Assembly (NCBI GenBank): GCA_910586015.1 | Contig: CAJUGJ010000004.1 | Coordinates: 1-64,000, forward strand | Reading direction: 5' to 3' | Origin: an uncultured Lachnospiraceae bacterium | GTDB taxonomy: Bacteria > Bacillota > Clostridia > Lachnospirales > Lachnospiraceae | DNA length: 64,000 bases | In this document: positions 33,697 to 43,416 of the stretch, in pieces | Layout of the letters: each line of letters opens with the position of its first letter | How positions within the stretch are numbered: position 1 is the stretch's first letter | Made by a program: the position numbers and the translations under genes | The notes under the pieces: model-generated | Seen by the model: the letters and a program-made list of their open reading frames with translations, nothing else | Told to the model about the DNA's origin: nothing | Databases searched by the model: none

Positions 33697-33725
33697 ATTC
33701 TAGCATAGAGAAAATAAAAAGTCAA
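33697..33725 (-). promoter_or_regulatory. infC operon promoter
   Basis: TTGACT-N17-TAGAAT on the minus strand, with the predicted start near 33690. Confidence 0.7.
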
Positions 33726-33765
33726 TAAATATTTATTTTTTTTCTATACAAACTTCTATCTCTTA

Positions 33766-33774
33766 TGGTATACT
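33766..33774 (+). promoter_or_regulatory. extended -10 promoter of the YihY gene
   Basis: TG-G-TATACT lies about 50 bases ahead of the ATG at 33824. The -35 region is poor. Confidence 0.45.
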
Positions 33775-33823
33775 ATTCCTATTATTGTCGTAATCTAAAA
33801 TAAGAGAATGGGAGCATAAAAGT

Positions 33824-34690
33824 ATGTTATTATCTATTATTCGTTTAATACAGACCTTTTCAAGAAAATTAAGAGATGATTTTATTAATGCTTTTTCTGC
33901 ACAAGCAGCTTTTTTTGTAATCATCTCTGCATTTCCTTTTTTAATGTTTTTATTGACATTACTTAAATATGTTCCTGTAACAGATGTTGTATTAGCTGAC
34001 CTTTGTATGCAGGTCTTTCCAGAAACGATTAATGATCTAATTGTGAGTATTATTAATGAAACAAAAGCTGCCACTAGTGGAACCTTGATTTCTATTACTG
34101 TAATTGCTGCTCTTTGGTCTTCCTCTAAAGGATTTTTAGCTATTGTCCGTGGATTAAACTCTGTATATAATCATAAAGAAACTAGAAATTATTTTGTTTT
34201 ACGTTTTTGGTCTGCGATTTATACAGTTGGATTTGCAATCTTAATTATTGCTCTTTTGATAGTTTTTGTTTTTGGAAATAAATTGACCCTTTTCTTTACT
34301 AAAAAATTTCCAATCCTTACAGAGTTTGCTTTGTTAATTATAAGTTTAAGAACTGTTGTGGGTTTTTGTGTGTTGTTACTTTTCTTTTTATTAATTTATA
34401 TTATACTTCCAAATCGAAAATCTACTATTTTTTCGGAATTACCCGGAGCAATTCTTACAAGTGCTGGATGGATGGGCTTTTCTTATCTTTACTCTTATTA
34501 TATCGATAATATGGGAAATTACTCAAGTACATATGGCAGTTTAGCCGCTGTCGTGCTTTGTATGTTGTGGTTATATGCTTGTATGTATATGATGTTTATT
34601 GGTGCAGAAGTCAATGCCGTTTTTTCTAACCCTATTGTAAAAGACGCCTTTCATAAATTATTGCATAGCCGGAAAGACAAAAGATCTTAA
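33824..34690 (+). CDS. YihY/BrkB family membrane protein
   Basis: A 288-residue integral membrane protein with about six helices. The family opening SAQAAFFVIISAFPFLMFLLTLL and the WSSSKGFLAIVRGLN motif are clear, followed near the C-terminus by YGSLAAVVLCMLWLYACMYMMFIGAEVNA (split here only by eye). Members were once called RNase BN by mistake; the present view is an unknown membrane transport or integrity role. It is monocistronic and convergent with the SpoIID-like gene. Confidence 0.92.
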   Translation: MLLSIIRLIQTFSRKLRDDFINAFSAQAAFFVIISAFPFLMFLLTLLKYVPVTDVVLADLCMQVFPETINDLIVSIINETKAATSGTLISITVIAALWSSSKGFLAIVRGLNSVYNHKETRNYFVLRFWSAIYTVGFAILIIALLIVFVFGNKLTLFFTKKFPILTEFALLIISLRTVVGFCVLLLFFLLIYIILPNRKSTIFSELPGAILTSAGWMGFSYLYSYYIDNMGNYSSTYGSLAAVVLCMLWLYACMYMMFIGAEVNAVFSNPIVKDAFHKLLHSRKDKRS

Positions 34691-34695
34691 CTTTT

Positions 34696-37329
34696 TTACT
34701 TTAAATCATCATATAAAAATTCTAGCCCAGTATCTGGATAAAAATGTTTTAAAATTTCCTCATAACTTTTGCCTTCCTTTGCCATAGTATTTGCTCCATT
34801 TTGGCTCATACCAAGCCCATGTCCATATCCTCCTCCTGTAATTAAAAAGGCATCCTCACCGTCTTCTGTTACAGGATCAATCGCAATAAATGCACTTGGC
34901 AACAGACTCATTCCCTTACTTTGGCTTTCATCTTGTCGATATAAAATATCATTATTCGGAGCTAACAAAGTACGAATGTTCGTCTGATAACGTATTAAGA
35001 CGGTTTCCTTTGTTCCTGTCAATCGTAAACTAAGAGCAATTCCGCCTGCTCCACGCTCTATAATTTCTGCTTTTTGAATTGTTCCAATTTCTTTTGGCTT
35101 ACAGCTTAAATAGGTTTCGTTCCCTACTTTATATAATATAAGACCTTCTTCATTTTCCATTTTTTGTTTTGCTTCTTTTTCTGATACTTTGGTCAAAATT
35201 TGACTTTTTCCTGCCTGATATTGCTTTATTAATTTTTCTTCTACCTGTTTCGACAGATCCTTTGCCGAAATTGTTACCTTCCAACGATACCAACTAATAT
35301 CACTATCATATGTTTTAATTACCTCTTTTACCTCTTGAGAGGAAATTGTATCAGAAAAAAGAAAATTTCGAAATGCTTCTTCTTTTGTCAGATCTACTTT
35401 TGTATCAGAATCATTTTGTAGACTTCCTGTTAAATAGGCAGTTGGATTTCCGCTTTCCCATACATCTTCTACATTTGCAGTATGACCAAAAGAAGTTGAA
35501 AAGTAATAGGTAGTAATAATTTTTCCTGCATATTCCGCTACTTTTCCATAGGTTTCTTTTACTGCTAAAATTGACGTTTCATTTTCTGATGAATTATTAT
35601 AAACCTGACAATTTACACTATCATCCACATGAGCACCATAAGCACTATAACGGTTTGCAATTAATTGATTATACGCATAACTTCTGGCACAGACTGCCTG
35701 TGCCTTTAATGCCTCCATTCCATAGGAAGTCGGCATTTCACTTGGAATTACTGCATAGAGATATTCCTCTAATGGCAGTTCATTGACTATTAAAATTCCA
35801 TTTTCATCTGAGGCCAATTCAATACTTCCACGATATGCTGGTATTCCATATGCTCTTTTTACTGAATTTAAGGAAATTTTCCCATTTTCAGAATCCATAA
35901 AAATCCGAATTCTTCCTCCTTCTTTTTCAATCTGTTCAGCAGTATAAGTCAGATTTTCTCCTTTTTCATAATCTGTAGTTTTATTTTCTGACGTTACATG
36001 AAATGCCCTATTTGCTGTCAAAGTAACACTTTCATGATAATTTGAAGTATATCCTGTTGTTTTAATTAAAACCCGAATCGTTTCTGCACGAATCTTTTCT
36101 TTCATTAATGCTGCACAAATTTTTCCATTTGCTACAACAAAATCTGTAGTTGTATAACCGACTAAAATACTGCTCGTCTGCTCCATACTCAGTTCCCCAT
36201 AGATTTTATAGATTCGGTAATTTTCATCTAGGGGCAACCTTCCATACCCTTCTACTTCAATCTGTTTCTTATCTGCCATTAAAACCTTTCCATTTACTAC
36301 TTCTGGTTTTATGGTAACAGCTGTAACAATTCCTTTTGTTAATGTAATATCTCCAATTGTACTCGAAATTTCTTCTGATAGGGGCAGTTGAACTTGTGTC
36401 TGTCGTAAAATTCCTTCTGCATAAAAAGTTAAATTAGTATCTGTCCCCGATTGGATTAAGGCATTATATAATATTGTTTCTCCAGAGCCTTCTCCAATGC
36501 AGCAAATAATTTCTTTTCCTCTTACAAGAAACCGTAGAGTACGATCTAAACAATCCTGTGCTGTCAGATATTGAGTTGAAACTAACTCTGTAAACAGTCC
36601 CTCATCTTTTAAAGGAGTATCCCAAATTTTTAAATAATTTCTACAAAAAGAAAGTTCTAATGTTTTTCCTTCAGAACTATAGATTAAAACTTTTTTAGTT
36701 GGATTTTGTTTACGTTCTTTGGCATCTTCTTTGGCATCCTCTATCATAGATTCTTCTGCTAAAATATAAGCTTCTAGCTCCTTGATTGGATTTTCTTTTC
36801 CAAGATTCGTTTCTAATTGTTTTAATAGACTTTGATATAAAAAAAGAAACTCTGACAGTAACAGTTCATCTTTTTCTTGTACTGTCTTTAGACGATCAGG
36901 AAGATTAGGTAAAAGATCGGCATAGGAAAATAAATCATTTTTACATAAGGCAAATAGGGCATCTCGAAATTCTCCACAGGTCATAGCTTCTTTTGGTCTG
37001 GCTTCTTTTATCTCTTCGCTAAAAAAACCTGCTTTTCTGGAAATCCAAAAATATTCATATGCCTCCTCTTCTATTGTCAAATCAGTAAAAACAGACTCTT
37101 CTGATAATTGCTTTTTTCGTTCTGTCTGATCATAAAGTAAGAAGCTAAGCATCCGATAGGCATCTATTCTGGAAATTGCCTCTCCTAAATTCATTGGATC
37201 GTTTTTTTCTCCCTGTATCTCTTTTTCTTCTTTTTGAAACAAGTTTGGGAGAGTACGAATAAGGAGTAAGACTGCGATCATCCCAATAATCCCTATTAAC
37301 CCATACCATCTTAGGCGTTTTCCTCTCAT
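34696..37329 (-). CDS. SpoIID/LytB domain protein
   Basis: An 877-residue protein, anchored by one N-terminal membrane helix (about 9-27). The first 500 residues are polar and not recognised. The SpoIID/LytB domain follows (about 505-700), with NELPLEEYLYAVIPSEMP, GMEALKAQAVCARSYA, YYFSTSFGHTANVEDVW and AYLTGSLQND. The C-terminus carries GGGYGHGLGMSQNGA. In SpoIID this domain is a lytic transglycosylase that cuts glycan strands during engulfment. The catalytic Glu is probably in PSEMP. The protein is much longer than SpoIID itself (about 340), so this is a vegetative or modified relative. It has no partner gene here. Confidence 0.85.
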   Translation of the reverse strand: MRGKRLRWYGLIGIIGMIAVLLLIRTLPNLFQKEEKEIQGEKNDPMNLGEAISRIDAYRMLSFLLYDQTERKKQLSEESVFTDLTIEEEAYEYFWISRKAGFFSEEIKEARPKEAMTCGEFRDALFALCKNDLFSYADLLPNLPDRLKTVQEKDELLLSEFLFLYQSLLKQLETNLGKENPIKELEAYILAEESMIEDAKEDAKERKQNPTKKVLIYSSEGKTLELSFCRNYLKIWDTPLKDEGLFTELVSTQYLTAQDCLDRTLRFLVRGKEIICCIGEGSGETILYNALIQSGTDTNLTFYAEGILRQTQVQLPLSEEISSTIGDITLTKGIVTAVTIKPEVVNGKVLMADKKQIEVEGYGRLPLDENYRIYKIYGELSMEQTSSILVGYTTTDFVVANGKICAALMKEKIRAETIRVLIKTTGYTSNYHESVTLTANRAFHVTSENKTTDYEKGENLTYTAEQIEKEGGRIRIFMDSENGKISLNSVKRAYGIPAYRGSIELASDENGILIVNELPLEEYLYAVIPSEMPTSYGMEALKAQAVCARSYAYNQLIANRYSAYGAHVDDSVNCQVYNNSSENETSILAVKETYGKVAEYAGKIITTYYFSTSFGHTANVEDVWESGNPTAYLTGSLQNDSDTKVDLTKEEAFRNFLFSDTISSQEVKEVIKTYDSDISWYRWKVTISAKDLSKQVEEKLIKQYQAGKSQILTKVSEKEAKQKMENEEGLILYKVGNETYLSCKPKEIGTIQKAEIIERGAGGIALSLRLTGTKETVLIRYQTNIRTLLAPNNDILYRQDESQSKGMSLLPSAFIAIDPVTEDGEDAFLITGGGYGHGLGMSQNGANTMAKEGKSYEEILKHFYPDTGLEFLYDDLK

Positions 37330-37414
37330 AATCTCTCCTCCTGCCTTTTATAAATCTTAGGTAAATTCTTGTCCTTACACTATATTCCTACTCTTAAAAA
37401 GTATGCCAAAAGAC

Positions 37415-37461
37415 AAAAAAACTGCCGATTCAGATATTAAAAATTCTATCTGAACCGGCAG
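37415..37461 (-). terminator. trpS terminator
   Basis: CTGCCGATTCAGATA and TATCTGAACCGGCAG pair with one bulge, followed by a T-run on the minus strand, five bases after the trpS stop. Confidence 0.88.
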
Positions 37462-37465
37462 AAGT

Positions 37466-38458
37466 CTAAAGTTCTATGTGCATTGCTGTCTTTACTTTCC
37501 GCACGGTTTCTTCGCCAATTTGGTTGGCTCTTTTACTTCCTGTCATAATAATGTCTTTTACTTCATTTCGATGTTCTTCATAATAAGCCCGTCTTTCACG
37601 GAATGGATCTAAAAGATTATTTAATTTTTCTGCTAGATTTTTCTTACAGGCAACACAACCAACCTTTGCACTTTTACACATTTCACAAATTGATTCATGT
37701 TCTGGCTCATTAAAGATCTTATGATACTTATTTATGACACAAATGTCTGGATGTCCCGGATCTTTAATTGCTATTCGCTCTGGATCAGTTACTGCACAAC
37801 GTACTTTTTCTGACACTGTTTTAGCATCATCAGAAAGATAAATTCCGTTTCCTAAACTTTTTCCCATTTTAGCATTTCCATCTAATCCCATCAATCTTGG
37901 ACAATCACTTAGCTTTGCTTTTGGTTCGTGAAGTGTATCTCCATATAGCTCATTAAACCGACGGACTAATTTTCTTGCTAACTCAATATGTGGTAGTTGA
38001 TCATCTCCTACTGGAATTAAATCAGCATTACAAAAAGTAATATCTGCTGCCTGACTTACTGGATATCCTAAAAATCCATAGGTAATATCATCATAACCAT
38101 ATTGTTTTACTTCTGTTTTAATCGTTGGGTTGTGCCTTAGTACATTGACACTGACTAACATAGAATAAAATACTGTCAATTCGGCAATCGCTTTAATCTG
38201 TGACTGTTGAAAAAATGTTACTTTTTGTGGATCTAAACCCACAGAAAGATTATCCATTGCTACATCATAAATACTTTCGCTGATAAGCTCTGGATGTTCA
38301 AAATGGGTAGTTAATGCCTGTACATCTGCAAGCAAAATAAATGTATCATATTCATCTTGAAGTTTTACACGCTGAGACAGACTTCCTACATAATGTCCTA
38401 AATGAAGTTTTCCTGTTGTTCTGTCTCCTGTCAGAATTCTCTTTCTATTTTCGCCCAT
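37466..38458 (-). CDS. trpS: tryptophan--tRNA ligase
   Basis: A 330-residue class I synthetase. It has the HIGH-type motif TGKLHLGHYVGS and the KMSKS-type motif AKMGKSLGNG. A cysteine pattern C-x20-C-x6-C-x2-C (starting in HPDIC and ending in CEMC, GCVAC) lies before the C-terminal anticodon-binding helices. It resembles the [4Fe-4S]-binding TrpRS of Thermotoga, where the spacing is C-x22-C-x6-C-x2-C. I place the start at ATG 38458 after GAGGGC; the GTG four codons earlier overlaps this site. A perfect promoter precedes it and no T-box is seen. Confidence 0.95.
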   Translation of the reverse strand: MGENRKRILTGDRTTGKLHLGHYVGSLSQRVKLQDEYDTFILLADVQALTTHFEHPELISESIYDVAMDNLSVGLDPQKVTFFQQSQIKAIAELTVFYSMLVSVNVLRHNPTIKTEVKQYGYDDITYGFLGYPVSQAADITFCNADLIPVGDDQLPHIELARKLVRRFNELYGDTLHEPKAKLSDCPRLMGLDGNAKMGKSLGNGIYLSDDAKTVSEKVRCAVTDPERIAIKDPGHPDICVINKYHKIFNEPEHESICEMCKSAKVGCVACKKNLAEKLNNLLDPFRERRAYYEEHRNEVKDIIMTGSKRANQIGEETVRKVKTAMHIEL

Positions 38459-38487
38459 ATCAGCCCTCACTTTCTTTACTTTTGCAT

Positions 38488-38516
38488 AGTATATCTTTTG
38501 CTTTGCTGTTTGTCAA
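38488..38516 (-). promoter_or_regulatory. trpS promoter
   Basis: TTGACA-N17-TATACT on the minus strand, 30 bases ahead of the trpS ATG. Confidence 0.75.
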
Positions 38517-38542
38517 GTATAGGATATCATGGGCTTTAAGTG

Positions 38543-39997
38543 TTACCTTGAAAAAACTTTATTCGTTTCATCAATAAAAGTCTGCACATCTCTCATATCA
38601 ATCAAAAATTTTGGCGTTCCCTCTAACTGCATAATATAATAACTACTATCATATGGGAAAAATTCTGCTTTCAGTATTGAAAAATTATCTGTATTTCGTT
38701 CTATTTGTATACTTAGTACTGGTTCTTCTGTCAAATTAACAGCTTCCTCTAAAATCTCCTTTCCTTGAAGTGAAATCAGTTTTTGATAGTAAGTACGAAA
38801 TTTACTATCATCTCCAAATTCTTTCCCATCCAAAATAAAATTATCTTCTGTTTGTGTCGTTTCATCTTCTGTCTTTATTTCTGTTCTTTTTATTTCTGTT
38901 GTATGTGTTACTTTTCCATAGGTAATCGAAATTTTTTCTACGGTATTAATATTTACTCTAATCGCATATTTATCTATTAAAGATTCTAAATCAGGTGAAA
39001 GTAGAGAATTTACGGTTTCTTCTGACATAAGATACGTAAATACAGAATCTTCTGTACGAACATAATAATTTCCATTCTCATCCTGGGAACCAAAATATAA
39101 TGTTATTTCTTTTTGTACACTTTCTTCCTCTATTGTTTCTTCTTGTGAAGTTTCCTCTAAATAAAAAATTCTAAGTGCTTTCACAGGATTTAATAGTCCA
39201 TACTGTTCAAAATTTTCTTTTCGATAATCCACACATTCTATTGTAGAAAAACTTTTATACCTATCTAACAGTTCTGTAACAGCCGAAGTATCTGCGGACA
39301 TTTTTCCATTTGATCCTTCTATCACCCACGGATTTACATTTGAACCGCTTCGATCTAATTCATTATTCTCTTCATAAAATAATCTTATTGTACCTTTTAT
39401 ATCTTCTATTTTAATAGTTTGAATTGTCCCAGATATGGTTGGTAATTCATCCGCCTGAATAAGATCTTTTTTTGTTTTCTCTAAATAAGATCGCACAGAA
39501 GAACTAATTTTATAGACTGCATTCGAACCATCTAATTTTGCGTATCTAGAAGAATTAGATGGCAGGGTATCTCCTATCCATAACGTGATACTTGTTCCAT
39601 CTTTTAATTTTAATTCTGCTGTAAATTGTGGTTTAGAAAGTCCATATTGTTCTAAATCTTCTGGTTCTTGTGTCACAATACCCTCTGCTGAAAGTTTTGC
39701 TACAGCATTTACCATTAATTCTACCTGCGATTCATTGAGCGGAAAATCTTCTTCTCCTGCTATTACAAAACCCTCTTCTGCTGCTATGAAATGCAAAGTA
39801 TTGTTATCCTGCTCTATTAAAAATTCTTCTACCTCTTCTGTTTCATAATCATTTAGTACAATCGAGGTATCTTCTTGTTCTTCTTCTTTTGATTTATTGC
39901 GGTTTATAAGTAAAATATAACATAAGATTATAAGAAGTAAAATCACCGCTAAAATTCCTAACGTTACTCCATTCTTTTTCTTCCTTTTACTTGCCAT
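38543..39997 (-). CDS. DUF4340 domain membrane protein
   Basis: A 484-residue protein with a basic N-terminus, one membrane helix (about 11-31), then a large extracytoplasmic part with DUF4340-like repeats. The unit LEQYGLSKPQFTAELKLKDG near residue 108 and FEQYGLLNPVKALRIFYLEE near 255 are two copies of the same motif (shown here each at 20 residues). The C-terminus resembles a third. It is the last gene of the Gld-type ABC operon, 21 bases after the GldG-like gene, and DUF4340 proteins commonly occur there. Its role is unknown. Confidence 0.85.
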   Translation of the reverse strand: MASKRKKKNGVTLGILAVILLLIILCYILLINRNKSKEEEQEDTSIVLNDYETEEVEEFLIEQDNNTLHFIAAEEGFVIAGEEDFPLNESQVELMVNAVAKLSAEGIVTQEPEDLEQYGLSKPQFTAELKLKDGTSITLWIGDTLPSNSSRYAKLDGSNAVYKISSSVRSYLEKTKKDLIQADELPTISGTIQTIKIEDIKGTIRLFYEENNELDRSGSNVNPWVIEGSNGKMSADTSAVTELLDRYKSFSTIECVDYRKENFEQYGLLNPVKALRIFYLEETSQEETIEEESVQKEITLYFGSQDENGNYYVRTEDSVFTYLMSEETVNSLLSPDLESLIDKYAIRVNINTVEKISITYGKVTHTTEIKRTEIKTEDETTQTEDNFILDGKEFGDDSKFRTYYQKLISLQGKEILEEAVNLTEEPVLSIQIERNTDNFSILKAEFFPYDSSYYIMQLEGTPKFLIDMRDVQTFIDETNKVFSR

Positions 39998-40018
39998 TTC
40001 TTTTCCTTTCTTTCGAGA

Positions 40019-41530
40019 TTATCTGCGTCGTTTAATTACTACTGCAATGCCAGTTCCAAGAATTAATAATGGCAAAACTGCGGTCACTATAATACCATTT
40101 CGATTCTTTTGGGCAGAGGTCATACTAATCATCTCTTCTGAAGTGGAAGTTGCTCTAACACTAATTGTTTCTATCTCTCCTGCTAATTCATTAATCGTTT
40201 TTAATAAAAGCTGACTGTTTCCAAAGCTGGAAGTCGCTAAACTACTATCATCAAATAAATATCTTCCAGAGTATACAACAACTTTCGTTGTAATATCATT
40301 ATAATTTTCCTCTGCTAATACTCCAATATAAAATGGTCCATCTATATCACCATCTTCTTTTAATAAAGTAGAAGCTTTTGTATTTATCTTAGAATATGCC
40401 TGATCGGAAGTAGTAAGAAATCCTGACAGTGTTACAGTATCTCTAATATCTTCTTTTGTTAAAAGACCAGAAGCTACAGAACTGACAATAAATTTCTTTC
40501 CACGAATTCCTTCTGTAAAATCGCTCGTTCCAATTGTTGGAACTAACTGATTTGGATAGTTTCCAATAAAATTATTAGAATTTCCTTCTACTACAATTCC
40601 TTCTGTGACAGAAACTCCATAGTAACCTAATAATTCTGAAAAATTGGAGAGAGTTTGACTGACATAATCTACACAAATAACAGCGTTTCCGCCACCTGTA
40701 AGATAATTTTTAATCAGAGTGATTTCTTCTTTGGTATAATCACTCTGTGGCTGATAGATATAGAGCAGATTACAGTCTTCTGGAACCGTTTCACAAGTTA
40801 GAGTGTTTAATGTCTCATACATAATATTTGAGTCCGCAAGTAGACTACTAAGGACATTTGAAACACTTCCTTCTCCATGTCCTTCTACAACATAGATCTT
40901 TGGCAGATCTTCTGTTGTCACATATTGAATTGCGGCATCTAACTTTCCTTCCACATTAACTCCTGTAATAGTAGACTGATAGGTAGAATAATTAAATTCC
41001 TGAACGATCATATCGGAATATCCAACATATTTTGAACGACCATTTGTTTCATTTACTACGATAAAACTGTCATATTCTATTGTTTCATCTGTATATTGAG
41101 AAGCAAATCTTGGATTTTTAACAATGTCTTTAAACTCTAATGTTATTTTTGAACATGTCTTTGGAAACTGCTTTGCAATCTTTTCAAATAATTCAAGTTG
41201 TGTATCTGTTTCGCCTAGATAATAAATTGTAATCTCATCTTGAATTCCCTTTAAAAATTCTTTTGTTTCTTCCGTTAAGCTATATCTTCCTTGAGAGGTT
41301 AAATCAAAAGTCAAGTTTAATTGTTTAGCCGCCAGATTAATAAAGAGAACAAGGACAATAACAATGACCGAAAGGACAGTTGCATATGCTCCCCCTTTGA
41401 ATTTTCGACTTTGAAAAGTTGCCTTTTTACTGCGTTTTTTTTGTGGTGTTTCTTGTTTTATCTGATCGGACTTTTCTAAAATATCCTCTACTATCTGCTG
41501 TGATTCTTCTCGTATTTCTTTTTCGTCCAT
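40019..41530 (-). CDS. GldG-like ABC transport auxiliary protein
   Basis: A 503-residue membrane protein. After a charged cytoplasmic N-terminus comes a helix (about 48-68), then an extracytoplasmic domain of the GldG/ABC_transp_aux type (LTEETKEFLKGIQDEITIYY, KIYVVEGHGEGSV, LLYIYQPQSDYT, NYLTGGGNAVICVDYV), and a C-terminal helix ending KRRR. In Bacteroidetes GldG works with GldA and GldF in gliding; in Firmicutes the same trio exists without gliding, with unknown substrate. It sits 17 bases after the permease gene. Confidence 0.88.
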   Translation of the reverse strand: MDEKEIREESQQIVEDILEKSDQIKQETPQKKRSKKATFQSRKFKGGAYATVLSVIVIVLVLFINLAAKQLNLTFDLTSQGRYSLTEETKEFLKGIQDEITIYYLGETDTQLELFEKIAKQFPKTCSKITLEFKDIVKNPRFASQYTDETIEYDSFIVVNETNGRSKYVGYSDMIVQEFNYSTYQSTITGVNVEGKLDAAIQYVTTEDLPKIYVVEGHGEGSVSNVLSSLLADSNIMYETLNTLTCETVPEDCNLLYIYQPQSDYTKEEITLIKNYLTGGGNAVICVDYVSQTLSNFSELLGYYGVSVTEGIVVEGNSNNFIGNYPNQLVPTIGTSDFTEGIRGKKFIVSSVASGLLTKEDIRDTVTLSGFLTTSDQAYSKINTKASTLLKEDGDIDGPFYIGVLAEENYNDITTKVVVYSGRYLFDDSSLATSSFGNSQLLLKTINELAGEIETISVRATSTSEEMISMTSAQKNRNGIIVTAVLPLLILGTGIAVVIKRRR

Positions 41531-41546
41531 GTTAATCCCCCTTTAA

Positions 41547-42410
41547 TTAACTCCATCTTCTTTTTTTGACACCCTGTATGGTTAAAAATACAAATAAACC
41601 ACTGATACTGATATAATAGATGAGATCCGAAACATCTAAAATTCCATAAACAATGTTATCAAATCTTCCAAGAATATAAAAACAGTCAAAAAAGTTTTGT
41701 ACTGCTCCTTCAAATATTCCCGGCTTTATAAAATAAAGCACTACTAATACAATTTCTCCCAAAATACCAATCATAAAAGAAATGGTAGCTTGATTCATAA
41801 TCAGATAAGTGATTAAACAAAAGATAAGAAATAAAAGTGCAAAAAATAACCACCCTGTTTTACTATCAGATGGAATAATCCCTCCTATTCCACTACTGAT
41901 ACTTGTCACAAGTACAACAACAAAAGTAATCACTGCGGCAAATGCCTGACTTTCTGTTAAAGCAGAAATAAATAGTCCAATTGCCATATAAGCAGCACCT
42001 AACAGAAAAAAGATTAAAATTTCCATATAAGCTTGCTTTAAATTCACTTGCCCATACTTTGTCATGACAAATGGATAAATACAGCTAATGATCATTACTA
42101 TAGCAAACATCGATAAAACTGCTAAATACTTTGCAAATACTACTCCACTAATTGACACAGGTGAAGTAAATAACATCTGATCTGTTCTTTGTCGCTTTTC
42201 TTCTGCCATTAAACGCATTGTGACCATTGGCACTAATAAAATAAAAAACATTCTCATTCCGTATAGAGCATATCCAAAGTTAGCATATCCTCCATACATA
42301 TTTTGTAAATAATGATACAATCCAAGTAAAGCTAAAAAAAAGGCTAAAAACAGGTAGCCAATAATTGAAGTAAAATAAGAACGCATTTCTTTTTTATAAA
42401 TCGCTAACAT
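41547..42410 (-). CDS. ABC-2 permease (GldF-like)
   Basis: A 287-residue membrane protein with six helices, beginning MLAIYKKEMRSYFTSIIGYL. The motif MAEEKRQRTDQMLFTSPVS after the second helix is the coupling region typical of ABC-2 permeases of this type. The gene overlaps the end of the ATPase gene by 17 bases. It is the membrane part of the exporter-like module with the GldA- and GldG-like proteins. Confidence 0.9.
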   Translation of the reverse strand: MLAIYKKEMRSYFTSIIGYLFLAFFLALLGLYHYLQNMYGGYANFGYALYGMRMFFILLVPMVTMRLMAEEKRQRTDQMLFTSPVSISGVVFAKYLAVLSMFAIVMIISCIYPFVMTKYGQVNLKQAYMEILIFFLLGAAYMAIGLFISALTESQAFAAVITFVVVLVTSISSGIGGIIPSDSKTGWLFFALLFLIFCLITYLIMNQATISFMIGILGEIVLVVLYFIKPGIFEGAVQNFFDCFYILGRFDNIVYGILDVSDLIYYISISGLFVFLTIQGVKKRRWS

Positions 42411-43416
42411 TTCCTGTTTCCTCCTTTTTTTGATTTCTTGATAAAATACTGCGTTTTAATCCCCGTTTTATTTGTTTTTCTGGCTCTTCTTTTGTCATTT
42501 CTAAAAAAATATCCTCTAAACTCATCTTTTTAATACTCATTGTATAAATTGGGCATTTGGCTTCTGCTAATGTGAAAAAAATTCGTTCTCTTAAATCACA
42601 CTCTCCTACTGCCTGCACTAATACACGAATCAATCCTTTTTCTTCTCCTTCCTCTATTTGGAGCTTGGAAATCTCTGAAATAGGATCTAATGCTGCTTTT
42701 AACTGTTGTTCTGTTGCCTTTACTTCTAAAGTTAAATCATTCTTTCCTTTGAAATGTTCTGATAGTCGTTCTGTCGAATCCGATAGTACAATCTTTCCTT
42801 TATTAATAATTAAAACGGTATCACATACTGCATTGATCTCAGATAAAATATGAGAACTGATAATGACAGTATGGTTTTTAGCAAGTTCCTTCATTAAATC
42901 ACGAATCTCAATAATCTGCATTGGATCTAATCCAACAGTTGGCTCATCTAAAATAACAACCTCTGGATTTCCTATCAATGCCTGTGCTAATCCTACTCTT
43001 TGCTTATATCCTTTAGAAAGTTGCTTAATTAAACGTTTGGAAACATCGGTTACTTTTGTCTTTTCCATAATTTCATCAATCATATGCTTTTGTTTTTCTT
43101 TTGGTACTTGTTTTAATTGTGCTGCAAAATACAGATATTCTAAAACAGTCATATCTGGATAAACGGGAGGTAATTCTGGTAAATATCCAATACACTTTTT
43201 CGCTTCTTCTGGTTCTTCATACATGTTATAACCATTAATTACAATATCCCCTTCTGTTGCTGAAATATATCCTGTAATCATATTCATTGTTGTAGATTTT
43301 CCAGCACCGTTTGGGCCTAGGAATCCTAGAATCTGACCTTTTTCCACTTTAAAACTTAGGTGGTCTACTGCCAGATGGTTTCCATATCGTTTGACTAAAT
43401 TTTTGACTTCAATCAC
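42394..43416 (-). CDS. ABC transporter ATPase (GldA-like)
   Basis: A 340-residue ATPase: Walker A GPNGAGKSTTMNMI, Q-loop GYLPELPPVYPDMTV, signature LSKGYKQRVGLAQAL, Walker B VVILDEPTVGLDP and H-loop ISSHILSE, followed by a 120-residue C-terminal regulatory region. It is the first gene of the four-gene Gld-type operon. GGAGG lies upstream of the ATG at 43416. Confidence 0.92.
   Translation of the reverse strand: MIEVKNLVKRYGNHLAVDHLSFKVEKGQILGFLGPNGAGKSTTMNMITGYISATEGDIVINGYNMYEEPEEAKKCIGYLPELPPVYPDMTVLEYLYFAAQLKQVPKEKQKHMIDEIMEKTKVTDVSKRLIKQLSKGYKQRVGLAQALIGNPEVVILDEPTVGLDPMQIIEIRDLMKELAKNHTVIISSHILSEINAVCDTVLIINKGKIVLSDSTERLSEHFKGKNDLTLEVKATEQQLKAALDPISEISKLQIEEGEEKGLIRVLVQAVGECDLRERIFFTLAEAKCPIYTMSIKKMSLEDIFLEMTKEEPEKQIKRGLKRSILSRNQKKEETGNVSDL

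Noticed and set aside
38459..38542. A T-box leader for trpS
   Set aside because: Only about 30 bases separate the promoter from the start codon, too short for a T-box.
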